Assembly: GCF_016745505.1 (NCBI RefSeq)
Contig: NZ_JAERUC010000138.1
Coordinates: forward strand, 27,618-91,617
DNA: 64,000 bases
Origin: Streptomyces silvae
Lineage (GTDB): Bacteria > Actinomycetota > Actinomycetes > Streptomycetales > Streptomycetaceae
Direction: 5' to 3'
Position numbers and translations under genes: made by a program. Under the pieces are notes generated by a model. It had not been told where the DNA came from. It did no database searches and worked only from the letters and a program-made list of their open reading frames with translations. Below are positions 7,311-15,725 of the stretch, piece by piece (within the stretch, counting starts at the first letter, position 1; every line of letters starts with the position of its first letter).

Positions 7311-9620
7311 ATGTCCGAGCCCTTGTTCCGCGACCCGGAGGCGCCCGTCGCCGACCGGGTGCGTGATCTGCTGTCGCGGATGACGCTCACCGAGAAGGTG
7401 GGCCAGGTCAACCAGCGGATGTACGGCTGGGACGCGTACGAGCGCACCCCGTCCGGCCACCGGCTGACGGACGCGTTCCGTGCGGAGGTGGCGGCCTGTG
7501 ACGGGATGGGCGCGCTGTACGGGCTCCAGCGCGCCGACCCGTGGTCCGGGGTGACGGCGGAGACCGGTATCGGCGCGGCGGACGGGGCGCGGGTCTCGGA
7601 CGCGGTGCAGCGGCACGTCGTCGAGAACACCAGGCTCGGCATCCCCGTCCTGCTGGTCGAGGAGATGCCGCACGGCCTCCAGGCCCTGGACGGGACGGTG
7701 CTGCCGGTGAACCTGGCGGTCGGCGCCACCTGGAACCCGGAGCTGTACGAGGAGGCCGCGGCGCTCGCCGCGGGGCAGCTCCGGGCGCGGGGCGGCCATG
7801 TCGCGCTGGTCTCGGCACTCGACCTGGTGCGGGATCCGCGCTGGGGCCGCGCGGAGGAGTGCTTCGGGGAGGACCCGTATCTGGCGGCGCGGTTCACAGA
7901 GGCGCTGGTGCGGGGGGTGCAGGGTCCGGCCGGGGACCGCATCGGGCCGGACCGTGCGGCCGTCGTGCTCAAGCACTTCGCCGGGCAGGGGGCCACGGTC
8001 GGCGGACGCAACAGCGCGGCCACCGAGCTGGGCGCGCGGGAGCTGCACGAGATCCATCTCGTGGCGGCGCTGGCGGGCGTACGGGCCGGGGCGGCGGGCG
8101 TGATGGCGGCGTACAACGAGTTCGACGGCGTGCCGTGCGCGGCCAGTCACCAGCTGCTGACCGGGATCCTGCGGGAGCGGTGGGGTTTCGGCGGCCTGGT
8201 GATGGCCGACGGGCTCGCGATCGACCGCCTGGTGCGGCTGGCGGGCGATCCGGTGGCGGCCGGGGCGCTGGCGCTGCGGGCCGGGACCGATCTGAGCCTG
8301 TGGGACGACTGCTACCCCCGGCTGGCGGAGGCGGTCCGGCGGGGGCTGGTCGAGGAGTCCACGCTCGACACGGCGGTCGGACGCGTCCTGGCGCTGAAGT
8401 TCCGGCTCGGCCTCTTCGAGCGCCCGTACACCGGCGTCCGCGAGGCGGAGGACCCCACGCCCGTGGAGCGACTCAGTGAGCGTGTCGCCCGTGAGTCGGT
8501 CACCCTCCTCGCTCACGACGGGGTGACGCTGCCGCTGGCCGGCCGCCGCCTCGGGAGGATCGCTGTCATCGGGCCGAACGCGGACTCCGTGCCGCAGCAG
8601 ACCGGCGACTACACCGCGCCGCAGCGGCCCGGTACGGGCGCCAGCGTGCTGGCCGGCATCCGGGCGGCGGCGCCCGGATGCACGGACGTCACGTACGCCC
8701 GGGGCTGCGGACTCGTCGGCGGCGACCTCTCGGGGCTGCCCGGGGCGGTGGCGTCGGCGGCGGGCGCGGATGTGGCGGTGCTGGTCCTCGGCGGGTCGAG
8801 CGCACGGGAGTCCGGTGCGCGCTTCGACGCCAACGGCGCGGCCGTCGTCACCTCGGGGAACCCGGTGGAGATGACCTGCGGCGAGGGCGTCGACCTGGCC
8901 GGACTCGCCCTGCCGGAGGGCCAGTCGGCCCTGCTGGACGCGGTCGCCGCGACCGGGACGCCGGTGGTCGTGGTGCTGGTCCAGGGCCGGCCGCACGCCC
9001 TGCCGGACCTCACCGGCCGGGCGGCGGCGGTGCTGAGCGCCTGGTATCCCGGCCCGTGGGGAGGCAGGGCGGTCGCGGACGTGCTGTTCGGCGCGGCGGA
9101 ACCCCAGGGGCGGCTGCCCGTCTCCGTACCCCGCTCGGCCGCCCAGCTCCCGGTGTTCTACAACGGCAAGGACCACGGCTACCGGGGTTACGTCGACCAG
9201 CCCGCCACGCCCGTCCATCCGTTCGGCCACGGCCTGTCGTACACGACGGTCGAGTACGGCACGCCCCGGCTGTCCCTGCCGTCCGTGGCGGTGGACCGCT
9301 TCGGCGACGGGACGCAGCCGCTGAGCTGCACGGTCCGTGTCACCAACACGGGTGGCAGGCCGGTGCGGGAGACCGTCCAGCTGTACGTGCGCCGGGTGCT
9401 GGGCGGGACCGCGTGGCCCCGGGTGCGTGAACTGCGCGGCTTCGTCCGGGTGGAGCTGGCGCCGGGCGGGAGCACCGAGGTCACCTTCCCGGTGGACGGG
9501 CGGACCCTTGCCTCGTACACGTACGCGGGTGAATGGGCGGTGGAGCCGGGCGAGTTCGCGGTGGAGACGGGGCCGTCCTCCCTGGGCACCCGCGCGGCCC
9601 GGCTCACGGTCACGGCGTAG
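7311..9620 (+). CDS. GH3 beta-glycosidase
   Basis: 769-residue glycoside hydrolase family 3 enzyme with the usual order: TIM-barrel domain, alpha/beta sandwich, and C-terminal fibronectin III-like domain (from about residue 650). The catalytic nucleophile is Asp300 in LVMADG; the KHF motif is at about 221-223. No signal peptide is visible, so it should act inside the cell on imported oligosaccharides. The ATG at 7311 has GAGGAG eight bases upstream; an in-frame ATG 15 bases earlier has no such site. Beta-glucosidase or beta-xylosidase activity are both possible. Confidence 0.9.
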   Translation: MSEPLFRDPEAPVADRVRDLLSRMTLTEKVGQVNQRMYGWDAYERTPSGHRLTDAFRAEVAACDGMGALYGLQRADPWSGVTAETGIGAADGARVSDAVQRHVVENTRLGIPVLLVEEMPHGLQALDGTVLPVNLAVGATWNPELYEEAAALAAGQLRARGGHVALVSALDLVRDPRWGRAEECFGEDPYLAARFTEALVRGVQGPAGDRIGPDRAAVVLKHFAGQGATVGGRNSAATELGARELHEIHLVAALAGVRAGAAGVMAAYNEFDGVPCAASHQLLTGILRERWGFGGLVMADGLAIDRLVRLAGDPVAAGALALRAGTDLSLWDDCYPRLAEAVRRGLVEESTLDTAVGRVLALKFRLGLFERPYTGVREAEDPTPVERLSERVARESVTLLAHDGVTLPLAGRRLGRIAVIGPNADSVPQQTGDYTAPQRPGTGASVLAGIRAAAPGCTDVTYARGCGLVGGDLSGLPGAVASAAGADVAVLVLGGSSARESGARFDANGAAVVTSGNPVEMTCGEGVDLAGLALPEGQSALLDAVAATGTPVVVVLVQGRPHALPDLTGRAAAVLSAWYPGPWGGRAVADVLFGAAEPQGRLPVSVPRSAAQLPVFYNGKDHGYRGYVDQPATPVHPFGHGLSYTTVEYGTPRLSLPSVAVDRFGDGTQPLSCTVRVTNTGGRPVRETVQLYVRRVLGGTAWPRVRELRGFVRVELAPGGSTEVTFPVDGRTLASYTYAGEWAVEPGEFAVETGPSSLGTRAARLTVTA

Positions 9621-9642
9621 GCCGCTCGTCGTCCCGCCCCTG

Positions 9643-11055
9643 TCAGGCGGCTCCGGTGCCTGGCCGCACGGACCGGGCCACGCCGGGAGACTCCTCCGGT
9701 GCGGGGGCGGCGGCCCCCTTCGACGTACGGACGCGGACGCGGTCGTTGCGGCCGCCGCCGCGCACCAGCAGCACGCTGAGGGCGGCCAGGAAGCCGACGA
9801 CGGTGAGGCCGACGAGCCCGCCCTTCGTCGAGCCGGTGGTGTCCTCGATGATCCCGAAGGCGGTGGGGGCGACGAACCCGCCGAGGTTGCCTATGGAGTT
9901 GATCAGCGCGATGCCGGGGGCGGCGGCCCGTGCGTCGAGGTAGCTCTGCGGGATCGTCCAGAAGACGGGCGAGGCGGGCTTGAAGCCCACCGCGGCCAGA
10001 CAGAGCGCGCCCAGGCCGACCCAGGGTGAGACGAAGACCGCGAGCAGGGTGCCGCAGCCGCCGATGAGGAGCAGCACCACCAGGACCGGCCGCCGTTTGC
10101 CGATGCGGTCCGAGATCCGCCCGCTGACGTACACGGCGGCGATGGCGCAGATCCACGGAACGGACGTCAGGAATCCGGCCTGGAGGTCGCTCAGGCCGCC
10201 GATGTCGTCGACGATCGACGGCAGCCAGAACGTCACCGCGTACAGGGCGACGTTGATCGCGAAGTAGATCCACAGGAAGAGCAGCATCTGGGGGTCGGCG
10301 AGCAGCTTCCAGCGGGAGACCCGTGCCTTGGTGCCGCGCTGGGCGTCCCGGGCGTCCTGTTCGGCGTCGATGGCGGTGACGAGGCCGGCCTTCTCCTCGT
10401 CGGTCAGCCAGGTCGCCTGCTCGATGCCGGAGTCGAGGTAGCGGTAGACGACGAAGCCGAGCACGACGGAGAAGACGCCCTCGACGAAGAACATCCACTG
10501 CCAGCCGGAGTGGCCCCAGAGGCCGTGCATCTCCAGCAGCGCCCCCGAGATCGGGCCGACGATGACGGTCGCCGTGCCGGAGCCCATCAGGAAGACCGAG
10601 GTGGCGCGGCCGCGGTGGGAGTCGGGCAGCCAGCGGCTGAAGTAGTAGATGACGGCGGGGAAGAAGCCGGCCTCGGCGACGCCGAGCAGGAAGCGCAGCG
10701 CGTAGAACATGCCGGGGCTGTTGACGAAGGCCATCGCGGTGGCGACGACGCCCCAGCTGATCATGATGCGGGTGAGCCACACCTTGGCCCCGAACCGCTC
10801 CATGAGCATGTTGGAGGGGACCTCGAAGATGGCGTACGCGATGAAGAAGATGCCCGCGCCGAGTCCGAACGCGGCGGCGGACAGGCCGACGTCGGCGCGG
10901 AGCTGGTCCTGGGCGAAGCCGAGGTTGACGCGGTCCATGTAGTTCGCGACGAACATCACGAAGAAGAGGGGCACCACACGGCGGAAGATCTTGTGGATCG
11001 CCGAGCTGACGGCCGGTGGGTGCTGGACTTCGGGGGTGGGGGGAGCTGCGGGCAC
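9643..11055 (-). CDS. MFS transporter, anion:cation symporter type (likely glucarate/galactarate)
   Basis: 470-residue major facilitator with 12 membrane segments. Features such as NYMDRVNLGFA in helix 1 and RFLLGVAEAGFFPAVIYYFSRW in helix 4 are typical of the ACS family that carries glucarate, galactonate and related acids. I place the start at GTG 11055, because AAAGGAG lies eight bases upstream of it, whereas the GTG three codons earlier overlaps that site. The gene ends 22 bases from the convergent GH3 gene. It lies downstream of glucarate dehydratase, which supports hexarate uptake. Confidence 0.88.
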   Translation of the reverse strand: MPAAPPTPEVQHPPAVSSAIHKIFRRVVPLFFVMFVANYMDRVNLGFAQDQLRADVGLSAAAFGLGAGIFFIAYAIFEVPSNMLMERFGAKVWLTRIMISWGVVATAMAFVNSPGMFYALRFLLGVAEAGFFPAVIYYFSRWLPDSHRGRATSVFLMGSGTATVIVGPISGALLEMHGLWGHSGWQWMFFVEGVFSVVLGFVVYRYLDSGIEQATWLTDEEKAGLVTAIDAEQDARDAQRGTKARVSRWKLLADPQMLLFLWIYFAINVALYAVTFWLPSIVDDIGGLSDLQAGFLTSVPWICAIAAVYVSGRISDRIGKRRPVLVVLLLIGGCGTLLAVFVSPWVGLGALCLAAVGFKPASPVFWTIPQSYLDARAAAPGIALINSIGNLGGFVAPTAFGIIEDTTGSTKGGLVGLTVVGFLAALSVLLVRGGGRNDRVRVRTSKGAAAPAPEESPGVARSVRPGTGAA

Positions 11056-11149
11056 GAGCGGCACTCCTTTGTGCGGCCGGACCGCCGCCGCTCGCGCGGC
11101 GGCGGCTGTCCACCGTCGGACGCGGTGGGATCGGGCAGGTGGGGGACGG

Positions 11150-12424
11150 TTACCAGCGGGGTACGGCCGGGGTGGTCCACTGCGGGTCGGTGAGGCGCAT
11201 CGCGGCCGCGTCGTCGCGGTCCTTGTACGTGCCGTCGTCGTCGAGCCACCGCTGGTGGAGGAACGCCAGCTTCTCGCGGTCGAGTGCGACCCCGAGACCG
11301 GGCGCGTCGGAGACGGCGACCTTTCCGCCGTCGAAGGTGAGCCGCTCGGTGAGGACGTCCTCCGACTGCCAGGGGTAGTGGGAGTCGCAGGCGTGGTGGA
11401 GGTTGGGGACGGTGGCCGCCACCTGGGTCATGGCGGCGAGGCTGATGCCGAGGTGGGTGTTGGAGTGCATCGACACCCCGACGCCGAACGCACGGCAGAT
11501 GGCCGCCAGTTGCTGGGTGTTGCGGAGGCCGCCCCAGTAGTGGTGGTCGGAGAGGACGACCTGTACGGCGCCCTGGGTGAAGGCGTCCTTGATCTCGTCG
11601 AAGGTCGTCACGCACATGTTGGTGGCGAGCGGTACGCCGGACTTCGCGGCGACCTCGGCCATCGCGGGGACCCCGGTGGCCGGGTCCTCCAGGTACTCCA
11701 GGACGTCCCGGAGCTCCTCGGCCACCTTGAGGGAGGTCTCCACGGACCACGCGCCGTTGGGGTCGAGCCGCAGCGGGTGGCCGGGGAAGGCGGCGGCGAG
11801 CGCCTTGACCGCGGCGACCTCCTCGTCCGGGGGGAAGACGCCGCCCTTGAGCTTGAAGGAGGTGAAGCCGTAGCGCTCGGTGAAGGTGCGGGCCTGCTCG
11901 ACGATCCCGGCGGGGTCGAGGGCGGCGCCCCAGGTGTCGTTCTCGCCGGACCGCTTGTAGAAGAGGTAGGCGCTGTACTCGACCGCGTCCCGCACCTTGC
12001 CGCCGAGCAGCGCGTGCACCGGCAGGCCGAGCGCCTTGCCGAGAGCGTCGAGGCAGGCGACCTCGAAGGCGGAGACGACGGAGAGGCGCAGCTTGTCGGC
12101 GGTCTGGACACCGCGCAGGCCGCCGACGTCGACCTGGCCGGTGACCCGGGAGGCGTCGACGGCGACCTCGTCGGCCGCGCCGAACAGGCCGTTGAGGTCG
12201 CTGATCTGGCGGCCGACCAGCTGCTCGGCGAGGGGACGGGCCAGCTCCAGGTACTTGGTGTCGCCGTAGGTCTCGCCGAGGCCGGTGGTCCCGTCGGCGG
12301 TGAACACCTCCACGATCAGGCGCGGGGTGTACGGCTGGTGGATACCGGCGGTGTTCAGCAGCGGCGGGTCCGCGACCAGGATCGGGGTCAGCGTCACGTC
12401 CGTGATGGTCAGGTCGCGGGTCAC
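11150..12424 (-). CDS. gudD: glucarate dehydratase (enolase superfamily)
   Basis: 424-residue enzyme that dehydrates D-glucarate (and often L-idarate) to 5-dehydro-4-deoxyglucarate. Enolase-superfamily residues are visible: KLK (Lys191 and Lys193), metal ligands Asp221/Asn223 in LDPNGAW and Glu246 in LEDP, and the His-containing SMHSNTHLGIS segment near 318-328. Length matches the family. The GTG start overlaps the stop of the upstream kdgD-type gene by four bases, so the two are coupled. Next steps of the pathway, ketoglutarate semialdehyde oxidation, are not encoded here. Confidence 0.92.
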   Translation of the reverse strand: MTRDLTITDVTLTPILVADPPLLNTAGIHQPYTPRLIVEVFTADGTTGLGETYGDTKYLELARPLAEQLVGRQISDLNGLFGAADEVAVDASRVTGQVDVGGLRGVQTADKLRLSVVSAFEVACLDALGKALGLPVHALLGGKVRDAVEYSAYLFYKRSGENDTWGAALDPAGIVEQARTFTERYGFTSFKLKGGVFPPDEEVAAVKALAAAFPGHPLRLDPNGAWSVETSLKVAEELRDVLEYLEDPATGVPAMAEVAAKSGVPLATNMCVTTFDEIKDAFTQGAVQVVLSDHHYWGGLRNTQQLAAICRAFGVGVSMHSNTHLGISLAAMTQVAATVPNLHHACDSHYPWQSEDVLTERLTFDGGKVAVSDAPGLGVALDREKLAFLHQRWLDDDGTYKDRDDAAAMRLTDPQWTTPAVPRW

Positions 12425-13377
12425 AGGGAGGCTCCTACGAGGTCGAGGCCGGTGGTGAGCAGGGTCTTCAGGTCGCCCAGGTCGGTGGACGTCGGGTCGG
12501 TGAGCGGGGCGCGTACGGGGCCGACGGGGAGTCCGCGCAGCCGGGCCGCGGCCTTCACCAGCGACACGGCGTATCCGGGGACGCGGTCACGGAGTTCGAC
12601 GAGAGGGACGTAGAAGTCGCGCAGCAGCGTGTCGACGGCGCCGTTGTCCCCGTCGCGCAGGGCGGCGAAGAAGGCGTTCGCGATCTCGGGGGCGAAGGCG
12701 TGGACGGCGGAGGAGTAGGCGGGGACGCCGACCGTGGCGTAGGCGCGGGCCTGGATCTCCGCGGTGGCGGCGCCGTTGAAGAACAGGAAGCCGTCGGGGG
12801 CGGCGAGGGTGAGGCGCTGGAGGCGGTCGAGGTCGCTGTGGCCGTCCTTCACGCCGATGACACCGGGGATGCGGGCGATGCGGCGGAGCGAGTCGGCGGT
12901 GTAGGCGACCTGGCCGCGCTGGTAGGCGATGAGCGGGAGCCGGGTGCGGGCGGCGATGTGCTGGAGCTGGGCGACGAGTCCGTCCTGCGGGGCGGCGGTG
13001 AGGTAGTGCGGCAGGACGAGGAGCGCGTCGGCGCCCGCCTCCTCGGCGATACGGGCGAACCGGGCGGCCTGCGCCCAGCCGTAGCCGGTGCCCGCCACGA
13101 CCGGGAGGCGGCCGGCGGCCTCCTCGACGGTGATCGAGACGACCTGCCGGTACTCGTCCTCGTCCAGGGAGAAGAACTCACCGGTGCCGCAGGCCGGGAA
13201 GACGGCGCCGGGGGCGGCGGCGAGCCGCTCCGCCACATAGCCGCGGAAGCCGTCCGGGTCGAAGGATCCGTCCTGGTGGAAGCTGGTCAGCGGGAAGGAC
13301 AGCACGCCGTCCGCCATCCCGTTCCGCAGCCGTCGCGCCGCGTCCGCCGCGGCCTCCGTACCGGTGTCGAGACTCAC
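12421..13377 (-). CDS. kdgD: 5-dehydro-4-deoxyglucarate dehydratase
   Basis: 318-residue member of the DapA/NAL aldolase family that converts 5-dehydro-4-deoxyglucarate to 2-oxoglutarate semialdehyde with loss of CO2. The Schiff-base lysine is Lys177 in GVIGVKDGH and the catalytic tyrosine is Tyr152 in IAYQRG. The substrate-binding segment GTGEFFSL (64-71) is characteristic of this branch. The GTG start has AGGGAG six bases upstream. It is first in a leftward operon with glucarate dehydratase, probably continuing into the MFS transporter. Confidence 0.92.
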   Translation of the reverse strand: MSLDTGTEAAADAARRLRNGMADGVLSFPLTSFHQDGSFDPDGFRGYVAERLAAAPGAVFPACGTGEFFSLDEDEYRQVVSITVEEAAGRLPVVAGTGYGWAQAARFARIAEEAGADALLVLPHYLTAAPQDGLVAQLQHIAARTRLPLIAYQRGQVAYTADSLRRIARIPGVIGVKDGHSDLDRLQRLTLAAPDGFLFFNGAATAEIQARAYATVGVPAYSSAVHAFAPEIANAFFAALRDGDNGAVDTLLRDFYVPLVELRDRVPGYAVSLVKAAARLRGLPVGPVRAPLTDPTSTDLGDLKTLLTTGLDLVGASL

Positions 13378-13399
13378 GCCATCTCCCTATGTAGACGTC

Positions 13400-13415
13400 A
13401 TCCATGTATGAGGAT
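13400..13415. promoter_or_regulatory. candidate IclR operator between kdgD and the regulator gene
   Basis: Imperfect palindrome ATCCATGTATGAGGAT in the 137-base divergent intergenic region, with inverted ATCC/GGAT arms around a central TA. IclR proteins commonly bind short palindromes in the promoter between their own gene and the operon they control. Only symmetry and location support it. Confidence 0.35.
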
Positions 13416-13514
13416 GGAGATTAGGGAGGCGGACCTCGGGGCGTCAATGGGTGCGCACCACCGTTCTCGTATGCGGCGCCCGACCCGGGCGCGCGGCCCG
13501 ATTACGATCGGCGC

Positions 13515-14306
13515 ATGCCAGACACGACGGAGGCGGGCGGCGTCCGCGAGGTGAAGTCCGCGGCGCGCACGGTCGAGCTGCTGGAGGTGCTGGCCGCACG
13601 CGGCGACCGCCCGGCACGGCTCCAGGAGCTGGCGGACGAGCTGGGCGTGCCCCGCAGTTCGATGTACGCGCTGCTCCAGACCCTGATCTCACGCGGCTGG
13701 GTCCGCACGGATCTGACCGGCTCGCTGTACGGCATCGGCATCCACGCCCTGCTCACCGGCACCAGCTATCTGGACTCCGACCCCCGGCTGCGCGCGGTGC
13801 GGCCGTTCCTCGACGAGGCCTCCGAGGCGCTGGGCGAGACGATCCACATGGGCCGGCTGGACGGCCGGGACGTGGCGTATCTGGCGACGCGGGAGTCCCA
13901 CGAGTACCTGCGGACGATCAGCCGGGTCGGGCGGCGGCTCCCGGCGCACGTGGGGGCACTGGGCAAGGCGCTGCTGGCCGAACGGCCCGACGAGGAGCTG
14001 CCCGAGGGCCCGTACGAGGCACTGACGCCCCGCACCCACACGGACAGGGGCACCCTGCTGGCCGACCTCACCGAGGTCCGGGAGCGCGGTTACGCGGTGG
14101 ACCGGGAGGAGGGCGTGACCGGCATCGTCGGCTTCGGATTCGCCCTGAGGTACGACGATCCGGCGCAGGACGCGGTCAGTTGCTCGGTGCCCGTGGCCCG
14201 GCTGACACCGGAGCACGAGGAGCGGATCGTGGCGGTGATGCGGGAGATCCGGGCGAAGATGGAATCGACGGTCCCGACCGGCAGCGGGACGGCGCACTGG
14301 CGCTGA
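13515..14306 (+). CDS. IclR-family transcriptional regulator
   Basis: 263-residue regulator. An N-terminal winged helix (about residues 15-70, with ELADELGVPRSSMYALLQTL) is followed by a GAF-like IclR effector domain. It is transcribed divergently from the glucarate dehydratase operon, which is the usual arrangement for a local sugar-acid regulator. The likely effector is glucarate, galactarate or the keto-deoxy intermediate; this is inferred from context. Confidence 0.9.
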   Translation: MPDTTEAGGVREVKSAARTVELLEVLAARGDRPARLQELADELGVPRSSMYALLQTLISRGWVRTDLTGSLYGIGIHALLTGTSYLDSDPRLRAVRPFLDEASEALGETIHMGRLDGRDVAYLATRESHEYLRTISRVGRRLPAHVGALGKALLAERPDEELPEGPYEALTPRTHTDRGTLLADLTEVRERGYAVDREEGVTGIVGFGFALRYDDPAQDAVSCSVPVARLTPEHEERIVAVMREIRAKMESTVPTGSGTAHWR

Positions 14307-14388
14307 CGTCGCCGGCCGGGCCCGCTTCCGCCCCGGCCCGCACCACCCGACGCGCGCACCCGCCCCGCGCGGGCACGGAGCGCCGCTC

Positions 14389-14739
14389 TCACCACTCCCG
14401 GGGGGCGATGAGCTCCTCGACGTCCGCCTCCGCGAAGCCGTACGCCAGGGCGACGGCCCAGAAGTCCTCGGCTATCACCTCGCGGGCGACGGTCTCGATC
14501 TCGCAGCCCGCCGCCTCGAACTCGCCCTCCAGGGCGTTGAACTCCTCGGTCGCCGCATGCGTCAGCACATACAGCCCGGCCAGGTCGGCCGGCTGCTCCG
14601 CCTCGATGCGTTCACAGAGCCGGACCAGGACCTCCCGGCCCCGGTCGACGACACGGTCGGGGAAGTACGTGTCCCGGTAGAGCCCCCGCAGGAACCCGTA
14701 CTCCGCCATCTGCCCATGCCTGATCGTCGTGTCGGCCAT
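14389..14739 (-). CDS. conserved hypothetical protein (DUF5713-like)
   Basis: 116-residue soluble acidic protein. The pattern of a LYRDTYFPDRVVDRG segment, then LTHAATEEFN and EDFWAVALAYGF resembles the small DUF5713-type family, whose function is unknown. The start at the ATG of MADTT is chosen because the upstream extension is low-complexity arginine-rich sequence typical of noncoding high-GC DNA. It is convergent with the IclR gene and appears to stand alone. Confidence 0.72.
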   Translation of the reverse strand: MADTTIRHGQMAEYGFLRGLYRDTYFPDRVVDRGREVLVRLCERIEAEQPADLAGLYVLTHAATEEFNALEGEFEAAGCEIETVAREVIAEDFWAVALAYGFAEADVEELIAPREW

Positions 14740-14935
14740 GCCCGTCCCCGCCCGCTCGATGCCCCGTCGTGACCGATGGTGCACCATGCCACTGACAGTG
14801 ACGTGCGGACGGCCGTGACGAGGGGCAGCGGCGGGGCCGCCACGAGGGCGGCCGGGCGGGGCGGCGCCGCGCACGCCCACCGCACGCCGGCACGCTCGCC
14901 GCAGGCGCAACACGCTCACCGCACGCCCGGCACGC

Positions 14936-15400
14936 TCACTGCACGCGCGCGGACGACCGGCTGCGGTTCTCGTCCTCGTCCTCGTCGTCGTCCTCGTCCG
15001 GGACGTGGACGTCGAAGACGTTGATGTTGATCTCGACGACCTCCAGACCGGTCATCGTCTCGACCGCGTCCGTCACATGGGTCCTGATCCGGTCCGCGAG
15101 CTCATGGATCGGTATGCCGTACTCCACCTCGATGTCGACGTCGACCGCGGTCTGCTTCTCCCCCACTTCCACCTTCACTCCGCGACCACCGCCGGAGGAG
15201 GATCCGGGCACCCGGCCCGCGACGGCGCCCAGCGCCTTGGAGGCGCCCCGCCCCACCGAGTGCACGCCCTCGGTCTCGCGGATGGCGATTCCGGCGATCG
15301 TGGCCACCACACCGTCGGCGATGGTGGTCCTGCCGCGTCCGGACTGCTCCCCGTTCCTGCCTGTCGTTGAACTCCCGCCCAGGGACTCGACATCAGCCAT
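14936..15400 (-). CDS. Asp23/Gls24 family envelope stress response protein
   Basis: 154-residue Asp23/Gls24-type protein. The core (about residues 22-130) holds IADGVVATIAGIAIRETEGV and the later VDIEVEYGIPIHELADRIR and VVEININVFDVHV segments typical of the family. The tail is a run of Asp and Glu followed by Ser/Arg residues. Family members are abundant, envelope-associated stress proteins without known catalytic activity. The ATG start leaves a 20-residue Gly/Ser-rich head; an upstream extension is not supported by composition. Confidence 0.88.
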   Translation of the reverse strand: MADVESLGGSSTTGRNGEQSGRGRTTIADGVVATIAGIAIRETEGVHSVGRGASKALGAVAGRVPGSSSGGGRGVKVEVGEKQTAVDVDIEVEYGIPIHELADRIRTHVTDAVETMTGLEVVEININVFDVHVPDEDDDEDEDENRSRSSARVQ

Positions 15401-15725
15401 GACTGCCTCACAGAGGGTTCGTGCGACGAGGCGACTCGTCCCTCGTCGGCTCCTCGTCTCACTGTGCGCCTGCCCGTCACCTGCCGCCATCGGAGTGACA
15501 CACCGCTCGGCGCGGCCACGCTCGGTGACCGGAACGCGGCCGGCCGGCCACCGTAAACAGCGGCGCACACAACCCTCGCGCCCGCGCCCCCCGCACGGTC
15601 CCAGGCGTGCGCAGCATCACCCTGGACAGCCACCGTGACCGCCGGGTAACTTTTGACCAGGACTGAGCAAGCGCTTAGCCACCGCGACCGAAGCTGACGC
15701 TGCAGCTGACACCAGGAGGCATCCC
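15401..15725. other. divergent intergenic region with no gene
   Basis: 325 bases between the divergent Asp23 and acyl-CoA dehydrogenase genes. It must hold promoters for both. I see a TTGACC hexamer near 15653 and the inverted repeat listed at 15663, but no convincing small gene or RNA. Confidence 0.6.
15663..15678. promoter_or_regulatory. candidate operator for the acyl-CoA dehydrogenase gene
   Basis: CTGAGCAAGCGCTTAG has near-perfect inverted arms (CTGAGC and GCTTAG) around four bases, 48 bases before the dehydrogenase start and just after a TTGACC hexamer. It looks like a TetR-type operator for a fatty-acid or acyl-CoA responsive repressor, but no regulator gene is adjacent. Confidence 0.35.
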
